A stretch of DNA of 64,000 nucleotides from Lingula anatina. Lineage: Eukaryota > Brachiopoda > Lingulata > Lingulida > Lingulidae. The position numbers and the translations under genes are program-made. Below the pieces are notes generated by a model, which made no database searches, had not been told where the DNA came from, and saw only the letters and a program-made list of their open reading frames with translations. How positions within the stretch are numbered: the first letter of the stretch is position 1; every line of letters starts with the position of its first letter. Shown piece by piece: positions 14,401 through 26,410 of this stretch. Where the stretch lies: assembly GCF_001039355.2 (NCBI RefSeq), contig NW_019774970.1, forward strand, positions 253,796 through 317,795. Direction: 5' to 3'.

Positions 14401-16572
14401 GTTATAGCCAGGGAATTAAGTTATTAATCTATCTGAAAAATATACCGACACGGACGGTATCGATAAAAATATTCCGCTCGATGCGAAAATGACCATAAAA
14501 ACAGATTTAAATGTCTGCATTAGCAAAACAATCAGCATTGTTCCTCATCAACAAATATGGATTTGTTTAGAAGCAGAACGTAATCAACTAAGACACCAAA
14601 CAAACACCCGTGTTTACTTATTTACTACAGAACTCAATTAAATCGCAATGTTCAATATCATGCTAAATTTTTCCAATTTCCTTCAACTAGCTGAAGTTTG
14701 AAACCACTACACAAGATTTTGATTTAGCTTTATTATGAATGGTTACTTAAGGAAATTTGGTTTTTCATTAGTATAACGTACCGACTTGTTTACTTGGCGT
14801 TACTTGTGTGCAGTCCTTCATGCATGAAAAAATATTTTGTGTAAAATGTTTCTATCAGGTCTATCTGGCGACCAGTGAATGAGCGACAACAGATGAAGAA
14901 TTGTGTCATTGAATATATTTACATGTATAGTACACTGTTACTGTATATATGAATCTTTGTGAATGGCACTTAAGTTGCTTATTCACTCATGTACGTTATA
15001 AAAGATATTCAGCACTGACTGCTACTCTAGCAAGTGATTGGCTGTTTAAATGATGAATTACCTCTTACTGGATCCCGCCCCGAAGCACCATTGGCTTTTA
15101 TATCGTAATGAAAATTAATTAATGTTATTTTGTGAACTGAACTAAATTAGCACAAAATTCATCTAATTATGCAATTACAATAATTAGATTCATATAGCTT
15201 ATAAAAGAGAGTAATGAAAAATGAATAATAATAGATATTATGTAAGAGCATAAAACATCACACCAAACAAGGAGATAATTTACAGAATGACGAATAACTT
15301 AGAGTGGAAAGAAAAATAATTTAAAAAGTAGTTTTATGATTGTAAAATGAGAATATACAAAGAAATATTTAGGGTACTAAAATGGTGTATGGTCTTCTTT
15401 CCTGTTGCATGGTGGTAAATTAACACTAACATATTATAAACCTTTCTCTAGTTATGTAGCCTATTATTTGGGAAAGTATCTCCAGACTCAATTTAAAGCA
15501 TGACTATTTCTCCACACAAGCATGAATTATGACATTTCAGTGGTTGTTACGTTATATGTGGACACCATGTAGATCCTCATGTAGCAACAAAAAAAAGAAA
15601 GAAAAGAAAGAAAGAAAAACATGGAGAGAAGGAATTACACTTGAATTCATGGTTTCTGCTGATCAAATTTGAAAAAAAAACCTTTAAGAAAAAAATAAGA
15701 AACTTTGTAAATCATTTCTAAAGATACACAGCGCTAAGTAATTCTATCCGCAGTTAATTTGTCGACAGCGGATAAAAAGTACACCAAAAATGACATTTTA
15801 CCATCAACACGCTGCTTTTGCGTCATACGCGAGATCTCCAGATAACAGATCTATAGAAATTGTTATGTCACCTTTCGTGCAGACAGACGCTCATCAAAAA
15901 TAAACCTATAATGTTATATGCCATAATTCATTAATATTATGCTCTTGGTAACGGTGGTTTTACGTCTTTCCTTTCATTGTACACTGTAAGACAGATTTTA
16001 AGAAGACATCAAACCATCTTCACTTTTCTTGGAAAAAACGCTCGGAAACAACTTAAAGGATTTGAAAACGTATTCCATTATCTTCAGATGTGAAAGAAAT
16101 CTTAGAAGCCGCGACTATTAAATGGCTTAGCATGTGTTAGATTCATCGATGTTTACCAGTCAAGACTTCAGCGCTTGTGTATTAATAACAGAAGTTTTAT
16201 TATGTCCTTAGCTTTATATCGCAACTTTGTTGTGTCGAGAAAGATACACTTCAGCTATACTTCACAGGCCAAATACTTCAAAACAACAAGTCATTCAGGG
16301 GACACGACTACCATTATGGAGTCAATAGTCTGTTCTAATGATAATAATAGAGACATTATTGATAGATGTTATTGCCATACGTAGTTTACCTATCATGTTT
16401 TTTTCCGATGTTACGCAACAACATGGGTTGTGGGGTTCTTCCAGAGGATTAGGCATTGTGTTGAAGTTGTCGCGTTTACATTAATGGTCAACGAAATGAT
16501 CTTTTTATGAGACTTTTAACTGTTATGGACCCATATCACATTGCGTGATATACGTAAGCAATGGCGTCTGGA

Positions 16573-16750
16573 CCGGTGTAACGGGAATGGTAATCCTAGG
16601 AATGGTAGCCTGGGGTCCCATATGATTAGAACAGGCTAGGGTTAGTCGTATTATTGGGGGTAGTATGCTAGTATGCAATGAATGTCACCTGTTCAAAGTG
16701 GTGGGGAACGGACTACGGTCCCTGACGGACCACCATTCCTGTCACACCGG
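16573..16750. mobile_element. Small terminal-inverted-repeat element (MITE-like), copy A
   Basis: The ends are inverted: CCGGTGTAACGGGAATGGT on the left against ACCATTCCTGTCACACCGG on the right, with two mismatches. A related copy lies at 56,741-56,903 and shares GGTGATCCTAGGAATGG-like and GGGTCCCATATGAT blocks. At 178 bp it has no coding capacity, which fits a non-autonomous DNA transposon. Confidence 0.75.
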
Positions 16751-17717
16751 TACTGTTTGCAATTACGCTGCAAGGGTTTTTACTCCCTTTTACAAGATTT
16801 CTACAAACTCGCAACTGAAACCCAGTTTTATCAAGGCTGTATAACGCTACCCTATGGATACATGCTACACTGCCCGTTTGATAAAAAACGTTGTCCTCTG
16901 AGCAGTTATCCTAAGGGTAGCAGCTATTCCACTGATTAAAAATATCAGAGACAAAAAGTATCCAGCGTTTGGCAAACATTACTTAACCCACAGCATGAAT
17001 GATGATGATAATTTTATCCAATGGACAGTGCTATCCATAAGATAGCGCCGTCTTGCCTTGAAATTGTTTCGGTGTGAAAAGAGCTTTACATACGTCAGAA
17101 GCAAGCGAAGTGTTGAGAAATGTAAAAAAATATTCATTTGCTGCACGCATGTACGTTTTTTTATTTATTCATTTATTTTAATTATTATTACTGATACGAC
17201 TGAGGATGGATCCAAGGCGTTTTTTTATCCATTGGAAAAGAGCCGCAACCACAATCGAGAGTCCGATAACGAGAAGAGATGAATATATCCAGGACATTCA
17301 AGACCCTTTTTAATAGGCCAGTATATTAACGTGAAGAATGAACATTTTCAAAAGCAAGTTACGGCAACCTCTCCCATTTCTTCATGTGCACCTAGCATAA
17401 TTTTTGTAGATATATTGATTATTTGCATATTTTAATTAAAGGTGGATATAAACACGTAGATATCTACATGTACGCACACATTCAACACAGGCCTCACGTG
17501 TTTGGACACACAGTTGTTAATTATCGTAGGAGTGCGTTCTGAAGCACGTAGGAGTATGCTCTGAAAATCGAGGCTGCATCTTGTTTTGTTCCGATGAAAA
17601 AAAATACAAGGAAATAGTTTACTGAATCCAGTTTGAATTCAATGTAAATCTGACAAATGACAATATGCACGAGAGGTTTCGACCGGTTCTAAAAATGAAG
17701 AAAATTGAATAAAATCT

Positions 17718-17879
17718 TGTCATCGCCATCAATTCCTTTTCGCCGGCTGCGTCTAGGGCATCAACAACGAATGTATGGTTCCCAGCTTTTCCCAGTTGTT
17801 TCAGCTCTGCTTTGACGGTCCTTCTCCATGTGGTTTTAGGTCTGCCTCTTTTTCCGTCTCTCTGGTGTCCAGTGCATAG
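17718..17879 (-). pseudogene. LINE (non-LTR retrotransposon) C-terminal tail fragment
   Basis: On the minus strand one frame is open across this segment and encodes GHQRDGKRGRPKTTWRR followed by TVKAELKQLGK. The pattern K-R-G-R-P-K-T-T-W-R-R is the well-known conserved region just after the reverse transcriptase domain in many animal non-LTR retrotransposons, usually followed by a helix with Glu-Leu and then a Trp/Ala-rich segment. Only this short piece is present: the reverse transcriptase and endonuclease domains are missing, and the downstream Trp-containing motif is degenerate. It is a dead, 5'-truncated remnant. Confidence 0.7.
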
Positions 17880-19037
17880 TTACTCTTAAAGTAATTAAGA
17901 TAACTAAAAGTACATGTAGCTTTACAAGCATGTAAACAAACATACTATGCATATAGAATTTGCTACTTTAAGAGTACTTGCATTTGTCGGTGTGCTCACA
18001 TAGACAAAATTGAACGGAATCTAGTGGGAGAAGAGTTTTGCTGAAGGTGACGCGGTGGAGGGGGGCGTGGGTGCAGGGAAAAAAGGCACAATTAGCTTAC
18101 AAAAAATTATTGGAAAGTCTGCACGCAAAATCTCGAACGAAATCTAAAGTTGTTGGGTCACGTAACCCTACGCTCCACAGTTACTCTTGGTTCGTTATCT
18201 TAATGGTTTTTTCCAAAAAAAAAATAGATGAATAAATAACCAATCTCTACTGTTATGCTTCTTTAGGTCGGGTTTGCTCGTGCTGAGCTTGCCACCGAAG
18301 AATCATTTCAAACATAGAACGCTCCTCATCATTTTGCTACTGCAACACAACAGCCTATTTCTGAACAAGTCGTGCGTGCTAAATATGTAATGCAATTCTT
18401 AAAAGGTAAATAGAGTTAAGCAGGAACTTGATGATTATCTAAAGGCTGCGATAATGGATCGAGAGAGCCTAACATTCACTTTAGCTGATGTTCGTGATAT
18501 CCACGCCAAATTTCCAATAGTCTTCTTTACGAATGTGGGTGAGCTCACTTGCTAAATCCAAAACACTATGTGAATAATGTTTAGATGCAACTTTTTTGTA
18601 CGTTGGTTGTAATCAAATTGCATAAAGAGACCGTACTGGTAGCATGCTTTGAAACTGGAAGGATAATAAAGAGCCAAAAATTTCAAGAGCCAAGTTAATA
18701 AAAGCTCACTGCAAATGCGGCGTCCCCATTTTCCTTAACTGAAGGACCGATTAAAACATTGTTTGATGGGTGATAGGACATCAACTTAGATATTAGTTCT
18801 TTAATTTAATACAATGTAACCAGGGTGTCGTTAACCATACGTTGTATGATGGAAGGAATGCCTCCTATTCTATAACATTAACAGTCAGTTGTGGGTGAAA
18901 TGCAAAGAGAACAAACCTTGAATGTATTGCCTCACGAATGACCTTGCTAGGAGAAATCTTGAGGGCAGATCTGCATCGTATTGGAGTCAGTTAGGGCTCA
19001 GTCAAATACATGCATCATTCAAGTAGTTATGTTATAT

Positions 19038-19066
19038 CATGGACCTAATCTTTCATTAGGTCCATG
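19038..19066. repeat. Perfect 12-bp stem-loop
   Basis: CATGGACCTAAT is followed by a 5-base loop (CTTTC) and its exact complement ATTAGGTCCATG. Partial TATA-type pairing continues outside the stem. Function is unknown; it lies about 1.1 kb upstream of the RGK start codon. Confidence 0.6.
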
Positions 19067-20176
19067 GTTATATCATTGCTTAATAGTATATATATTTATT
19101 TATAATCATGTATCTAGTGAACATTTTCGCCGTCCCATGTAGGCCTATACGCTCCTAGTATGATGAATAACGCTTGTGCTTAAAAACATGTATTCTGAGA
19201 GGGAGAGAGAGCGTCGACGTACGTCAGTCCTTTTGTCCTGTGTAGGTCTGACTTATCCCGCCACAGAGGACGCATTACTTTCATGATACTGACCCTCTAC
19301 CAGGGCCACGAATTTATCATTTTATTGAGAAATCCACAGATATGTCTCTGGCTTATTCTGTACATTTATCTCTACTGTCCAGTCAGATTTTCGTGTGTGG
19401 GATTTACAACATTACTCAGCTGGCCTCTAGCAAGGTCTAGTAAATGTGAAAACTCAAGGTGTAGTAATGGAAAGCGCATAATGGCAGATTCGCCGTCAGT
19501 TCTTTGATGCCTAGAGTGGGCACATGATTAGCCACATTAACTGTACTTTAATTAACGTACAACAGCTGGCCACTTATAGATTATATAGTGCGTTGACAGT
19601 TAGTAACAATCATGTTTACACTTGAAACATTGGTGTCTTTATTATCAGTGTGTCGCTCATTGCGTTAGGTGAAGGCAGGAGACACGTTTGTATAGAAATA
19701 AATATCTTCCCTACGACGACGCTGATTTTGTTATAGCCCGTATTGACACAAGATGACGTCATGCCCATCAAGACCAATAGCATTGCTCTCAATCGGGCTG
19801 AACATACAGCGGGATATCGAATCCCTGCTGTTTTTATTACTGGGAATCGTTGCAGGCGGTACTACACTGCAAAAACAGCGAGGACGCGTGCATATGTTTC
19901 CAATGATTCTTCAGCAGCATACGACAACTGATAAATACGCGAGTTAAATGCAAACCGTTGACAGTTGGTTTGGAGAGAGAGTGCCGTTGAAGTCGACTGC
20001 TCCTTTTTCAGAAAAGATTGACTTGAAGTTGTTGCATGAAATTTTACATGCAAAACGAAAGAACATGAAAAGTGTGTGTTTGAATTAAGGCAGCTAAGCA
20101 ATTTTAAAGACATACTTCGTGGTGATTCGACCTTATATCTGTATGTGAACTGGACTAAAAGATTTTTCAGTTCAAC

Positions 20177-20933
20177 ATGTCTCGCCCGCGTTCCAGAACA
20201 GTAAGTGAACCGTTAAGCAAACGACCCGGACAAAACTGCGAGGGGGGCTCACCGTCTCTCCCGTGTGGACGACCTCCACACAGGGCCCCCAACATCAGGT
20301 ACTGCAGCTCGCGACCGCGGACCCGGTCGCCGTCGCCTTCGCCTGTGATCAGCCCTCTCACCTCGTCACCGCCGGCACAAGCGGCAATCTCGTCGCCGCA
20401 GAGACGCCAGGCTACCAAATGCATGACGACGCCGAAAATGACGAAAAAGCCGGTACATTTAGACTTTGTGAACGACACTTGGGGGATGCGACCCCGCTCA
20501 CAGACTATGCCCACGAAAACGTCGGTCCGTCCCCCGTTTTATCCAAATAGGGATTCTTTTGAGTTACGCTCACCCATTTGCAAAACAGCAGACGATGACC
20601 ATTTCCCTTACGATGACTGCACGAGGGTTCGTTCTTTTACCCTGTCTTCAAAGGGACTTCAAAACAAAGGGGACACGGTGAAGCACACGAGTAGCATGCA
20701 GATCGGAGCCTCTTCTTGCGATAATTGCTGCGCCGCGGCGGCCGAAGAGTACCGCGACCGCACATCGAGCGTCAACTCTCGTGGGAGCGGGACGCAGACC
20801 AGTGAAGACAGCTCTGGGCACGAGAAGATTCCCTACAAGGTGGCCATTCTGGGAGCAATGGGCGTCGGTCGGACAGCCCTGACACGCCAGTTTCTTACCT
20901 CTGAATACCTTGGGGCTTTTGACACAAGCTTTG
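20177..20933 (+). CDS. RGK-family small GTPase, exon 1 (start codon, N-terminal extension, P-loop)
   Basis: First of four coding exons (20,177-20,933; 38,249-38,331; 41,722-41,905; 44,765-45,009) that join in frame into a predicted 422-residue Rad/Rem/Gem/Kir-type GTPase. Proteins of this family bind calcium channel beta subunits and reduce channel activity at the plasma membrane; that function is inferred from family membership. Exon 1 encodes a 220-residue Arg/Ser/Pro-rich extension with two possible 14-3-3 or kinase sites (RTVSEP near residue 8 and RPRSQTMP near 105), then KVAILGAMGVGRTALTRQF. The P-loop at residues 226-233 reads GAMGVGRT, with Arg-232 where Lys is nearly universal. I chose the ATG at 20,177 because it starts the open frame containing the P-loop and no upstream ATG is in frame. 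Donor is G|GTAAGT, phase 1. The C-terminus (exon 4) confirms the family. Confidence 0.9.
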
Positions 20934-21303
20934 GTAAGTGGTTCGCTGGTCTTAAGTGTTCGCTAAGTTGTAACTGGACTCAAGCAGTTTAATAGCGCTT
21001 CCCTCAAATCACTTTTCTCACGATTGAATGTGAACATTTGAGTCAAGTCATTGACACACTCCTTCTTTGTACTGATTTCGTAATTGTTTTGTATCGCTTG
21101 ATGATTACTGATGGTTTCTTTACATGTTGGAGGGTAGAGCAGCATAAAGAAGGGAACATAATATGGCAAGTCAGATTCATACAAGCTTCACACAAAATCT
21201 GTGCATCACCGATACGTGGTTCAAATGTTCAAATTCACTTTATTGGGGATGGTCCATTTAACATATTACTTTATATAACGTTCTTACTGACATCTCAATC
21301 TAT

Positions 21304-21605
21304 GGCCGCATTCACATCGAGTTGAGCCATGGCTCTACAAAGCCACGACCTAAATATGGCGGACGTACATGAAAGGAAAAACGCTTAATCTTTTAATAGT
21401 CTCTCCGCCTCTCACACTCCTCCCCAGCTTCCAGGCGAATGGAGCTGAGATTTAATCACTGTACCCCCGCAGGGACGACTCGTGGGGTGGCGTGTGAGAG
21501 GCGGAGAGACTATTAAAAGTTTAGGCGGTTTTCCTTTCATGTACGTCCGCCATATTTAGGTCGTGGCTTTGTAGAGACATGGCTCAAGTCGTTGTCAATG
21601 CGGCC
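21304..21605. mobile_element. Long-armed inverted-repeat element (MITE-like)
   Basis: The 302-bp element begins GGCCGCATTCAC and ends with its near-complement GTCAATGCGGCC. The two arms are about 113 bp long with only a handful of mismatches; shared blocks include TTGAGCCATG, CTCTACAAAGCCACGACC, TAAATATGGCGGACGTACAT and TAATAGTCTCTCCGCCTCTC. The central loop is about 75 bp. There is no open frame of note. It sits in RGK intron 1, so its transcript would fold into a long hairpin. Confidence 0.9.
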
Positions 21606-24600
21606 TTTCTGAAATCTAAAAGCTGGAAGGTCGCTATAATTCTCCTGCGAGTTGGTACATGTAAGAGATTAGATTTATAAATTCTAATCCAACCTATTAT
21701 CTTCAACATTTAACCACTCAATATCCTTGCCTTCATTCCATACCTGCTCCATATTCCTCATAGAAGGTTTGCAAATTGTATTAGCCGTTGTCAGGCTGCA
21801 AAATAGTTCGTTCGGTGGTCAGAAAATCTCGCGAGGATTTCAAGCCGCGGAGAGAATATCTGGCGGGCATTTTTGTTACATGCTTGAAAGGTATTGATGT
21901 AGGGCTATTTATTGATATATCAGTCTATTTAGATGGAGTCAATAGGTTGTAGTGGGAGGACCGAGGTCGAACTGAGGAAATTTGTACAGCTCTTCTTATT
22001 AATCAGGGACTTAAGAACACCTTCTTACTTTATTCTCATATCTCTGAACGAGACAGGAGTACCGGTAGGAGCATTGCGATATACACGGTACATGTATATT
22101 GCTGAAAGAAGGCGTATTTCCTCCATTTCCAGGATATTATCGGCCGATTCTCCGAAAAATCACCCCGTTTGTCATCCCTACATGCTCATTGCATCTTGGT
22201 TGTAGTTGTTGACGAATTCGAATGTTTGACACCAAACAAGAACTGCACCAGTTTCTTGTATGTGTGACTCATTGATTAATGTATTTGTGTCCTAATATCG
22301 TGCCACACATATATGCGTGACCACTATAACTCCACCCCAACTCGCTGCATGCACTCGGTACTTTCCTTCTGAGGGCTGGGAAGTCGCCCCATCGATCTAC
22401 GTTATGTAAGTTTATTAGGACGGAAAACATATTGCATGGTACGATAAGAACCAACAAGCCAGCGCTAATAACAGTGGGTTTAGATTACTGCCCGCTCTGT
22501 GTCTGATGATTGCTGTACGCCTTCTGCATATGTCATTTATCAATCCGACCATTTATCTAGCCGCGCTAGGCTATAAACTGCTAAAATCTGAAAGGGCGTG
22601 TTTACACAAGCGATTTCTCAGTTCGACCAAGAGACGGTTTAGACTTGGTTCAGTGTGTGTGAAAGGGTGTGTCTGGGCTTATAAAGTCCAAACCTGTAAT
22701 TCCTTCGCCTTTACTTACTGTTAACAAACAGGCCATTATCTTATCAACCGATGGGGTGAATCTGTATATTTTGGCTGATTAAGGTCTATGTAACAGATAT
22801 GTATATAGCCTACTATACCTTAGGACGTACTGTACCTTATACTGTAGGTTACATTTGGTCTCCAGCGATTTTGGAAACAATTTGTCTTTCAATTATCAAA
22901 AAGGGATATAATGGGACTGGTTAGTCCAAGGACATGTCTTTGAGTAGTGAATGATGCGTTTTAAAAGATCTCTTCTAGCCAGGACAGCAGCTTCGATGAG
23001 ATGCATGGTAGCCTGTTCACGTGTTGTGGAATGTGCTGGGATGAGGCCTATGACAGTTTCTTTTTTTCAATTCAAGATTTAAACTTTAAAACAATACAGT
23101 GTACCAACGCGATTTAGGGTTTGTTGAGATTAAATCTGAAAGTCTGAACTTTGTTTTTAGGTTTCGAGTGGTAATGATGAGTTCAAATTGTTTCTGGTAA
23201 GGAACTAGATGTTAGATCCGTTCAAATGTGTCAACATGTTGTTCGGCGTGTCGATGATATTCTCAAACTATGGCATCCCTGCTCGGTGACAAGTGGCCAA
23301 TCTCTATTGCCTGCAAACCGCTTTGGTTTCGAGTTCAGTTCAATTCAAACATGATCTTGGACCAGCAGTTTGTTTATGGAACAAGACTATTTTCTGCACC
23401 TGTGTTATACTGTGCGTCATTGTATTCAATAGCGATTCTTGCCTTCAAACCACATCCTTTTTATCTTACAATGATGCCGGTTATGTGGAGCAATGTTGCG
23501 TGTGCTTTTGCAGTGTGAATTCGTCTTTCATTGCTACCATCTTTACTCATATACAGTGCTTCTCGTTTTGGATGTCTTTTGTTTTCAGAAGTTATTCTAG
23601 TACATCGATAACATGATAAACAATTGTTCTGTAAATTCCTTGTGTAAATATGACGGTCGCCACAATGCTGTTTATTGAATCCCATAACGCGAGCCTGAAA
23701 AGCACCAATTCCATTACATGGTCATATAACCGTTTATATTGTTTTCACCTAACAGTTAATAGAACAGCACGATTCCCTTGATAAAATTCCTCAATTTGGA
23801 TTCTTGTGTTATTAGCAAGGAGACGAAAAGGAAACAAAGAAGATTTAGTGAACTTATTAGATAAGTGAATAAGAAAAGTGGGCCAAAGCGGATCCCGGGG
23901 GCGGCGGGGCTACGCCCCCCTTTTTTCCAAAGACAAATGAGATCATTCACCACATCCCTAACTCTACCAATGAAAACAAACCCAGCCGCCCACGTAACCA
24001 TATTTTCATATTTCATTGAGAGAAGGATGGGAGTAAAGAAAATGAAGGATAAACAATCTCCCTTCTCCCCATAATATCCTGGCTTAAAGTTTTAACACAT
24101 ACATTTGTACTCTGCTCTATACATTGGTAGAGCAAAAAAATTGAATTTTTCTGGAAGTTTTAGGAATTTTCCTTTGACCACTAGAATGTATTTTCATCCC
24201 AAGTCGCCCAGAAAAGTAAACATTGGTCCTATTTTCGAGTTTCTAATTTTTAAATGATAACCGTTTAGGCGACCTTTATCTCCATTGCCAGAGTGGATGA
24301 AATATCAAAAACTTAAAACTCGGCGTGGTTGTGGATGTGGCGTATCCTGGCGATCAAGGAGAAGTTGAAGAATGTTTCAAGAATATTACTTTTTGCTGTA
24401 TAAAAGTCTCGCTCCTTGTATGGCAGGTAACCCCAGTACTCATTTTCCTATCGTCACCTGTTATATTGTTTTGCTGCCAGGATAAATCAATACGACCTCG
24501 GTAAATACGTAATTGGAAAGAATGACACCTAAATTAAGACATGTTGACATTATGAAGAACATGACAAAACATTTCATTTTCTGGGTTAAGCACGCCATTT

Positions 24601-26096
24601 TCATTCATCCAATCAAAGTGCACAGCAGTTGGCTCAGAATCGAAAACAGTAAATGTTTGTGTCCCGCTTATAGAACTGACCAAATTGCCTGTTTAATAGC
24701 ACCACACACATTGATATTTCCCTTGCGTGTCAGAACACTTAAATAGAGTGTTAAACGCGGATACCAAACTCAACAACTGCAGCGTCACAAATTAAGACGC
24801 AATACTGCGGCGTTATACACCGGTATCAAATTCAACTCTTAGGAACACTGGTAGAATATTGGAATTTCTTACAACGAGAAAGACAATATACCGAAAACAA
24901 TACCGAAAACACGATAGACTCTAGTTAGACCTTTAAAAACCAATGTATCTCTATCCAACAGACGGTGTATTTTTCACATGCCAATTCCCCATCATTCGGG
25001 TTGAGTTGAATCTGTAGATTTAGGCCTGATTTTTAGGTATGATGGATCCCAAAAGTGCATCCACTGATTAGAAGAGGAATGAAATGTGTAATCATCCTCG
25101 AATACCCCTTTTTTCTATTTTAAGTATTTATGTATTAATTCATTCATTATTCTTTTTTGTTTATTTCATTGTCTGTTTATTTGTCCATTGAGTTATTTTC
25201 ATTCTGTGCTCGAATCACTTCAGAGGAAACCCGGGCATCCAGTTTTTCTCATAAAACGTATTCGTTGTATGCAAATCACAAAGGTATATGAGATACATTA
25301 ATAGCCAGAGATAAAGCCGAGATAAAAGGGGTTGATAAAAGCATGCTTAAATAAAAACGAAATCGAACAAGCCAAACCTTTTATTCAGCAAGGTGTGTGT
25401 ACGTAGATTATACCTCCCAGTTGGGCACGATGGGATTTGGGTTTAAACCACAAGGATTAGAGAATGTATTTCCATAGGAGAAAGCTATACAGAAAATTCC
25501 CCATATTTTTTTTAAAATGTTGTAGCAGCGTTTGGGAGGAAAGGGGGGGGGGCAGGGAAGTGCCCTTATTCTCGATGTCCTGGTTCCGCTAAATATTTTC
25601 ATTTACGTTTTACTGTTAGTTCTACTGTTAGCGAATGTAATGAGACAATAGTACCTTGACCTTAAATGTTCAATCTGTAATGCAGTGTCATCAAACGTTG
25701 TACAATATTTCCTATCAATTTAAGGTTAAGAAGTACCTACTTAAACATACTTCTGGTGACATACCAAAGGAAATTAAGTATAAATGGCAGTTTTGGTGAA
25801 TTGATCGAATTAACATCAAGGAAAATGCCCGAAGGGTGTTAATCAAAATGTTTTGCAGTTACAGTGGTTTATACTACATGTATCTGCATCCGGGGAAAAC
25901 ATTGTAAAATATCTGTTTCGTTCTCTATAATCTTCCGCGCTGCCTTTTTAAGTTCAATACGCTATGTGTAACACCTTATCGACTAAAACAATCAGGATCA
26001 GGACCATCTGATACCTATGGTTTTATCTTGGCTTTTACCTGGTCTGAGGGAATAGTGAGTTTGAATCACATTGCTTGCAATTTTGATACTCTCGAG

Positions 26097-26263
26097 CAGG
26101 GGCGGATTGAGGCCGTCTTCTGAGTCTTCCAGAAGACTGTCAGATTTGTAAGTTTCCATTGACGGATGACTAATTTTTCTGTCGGAAGACGGTCAAAATT
26201 GGAGGATGGATCAACAAAGATAATTTGGAAGACTGTCAGAAAATATCTCTGGATCCGCCCCTG
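26097..26263. mobile_element. hAT-like MITE with 5-bp target duplication
   Basis: The ends are CAGGGGCGGATTGAG on the left and GGATCCGCCCCTG on the right, inverted with respect to each other. TCGAG flanks both sides (26,092-26,096 and 26,264-26,268), a 5-bp target duplication. The body contains several variants of a GAAGACTGTCAGA unit. CAG-GGGC ends and small size fit a non-autonomous hAT-type element. Confidence 0.85.
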
Positions 26264-26387
26264 TCGAGGTCCAAAAAGTCGTGGAACATGTGGAAGGACA
26301 TGCATACCCGAGGCCCATTACAGGGTCAAGACTTTAGAGAACACTTCATCCCGCCATTCCCCCGCGAATTTCATGGCTGTATACATG

Positions 26388-26410
26388 TTATACGTTTTTA
26401 AAACGTATAA
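26388..26410. repeat. 23-bp perfect palindrome
   Basis: TTATACGTTTT and AAAACGTATAA are exact complements separated by one T. It lies in RGK intron 1, 125 bp downstream of the 26.1-kb MITE. Function is unknown. Confidence 0.6.

Larger units (their letters stand above)
10843..20176. other. Non-genic region upstream of the RGK GTPase gene
   Basis: No exon is supported here. The contents I can name are a CT/CA microsatellite at 11.4 kb, a poly-G tract near 13.06 kb, a small inverted-repeat element at 16.57-16.75 kb, a LINE tail remnant at 17.72-17.88 kb and a stem-loop at 19.04 kb. The last few hundred bases before 20,177 should contain the promoter and 5' untranslated region of the RGK gene, but I see no definite TATA box or start site. 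Confidence 0.55.

Noticed and set aside
23881-23925. GC-rich patch with GGGGGCGGCGGGGCTACGCC
   Set aside because: It resembles the G-rich interior of the CAGGGCCGTAGCC elements, but lacks their ends, so I could not assign it to an element.
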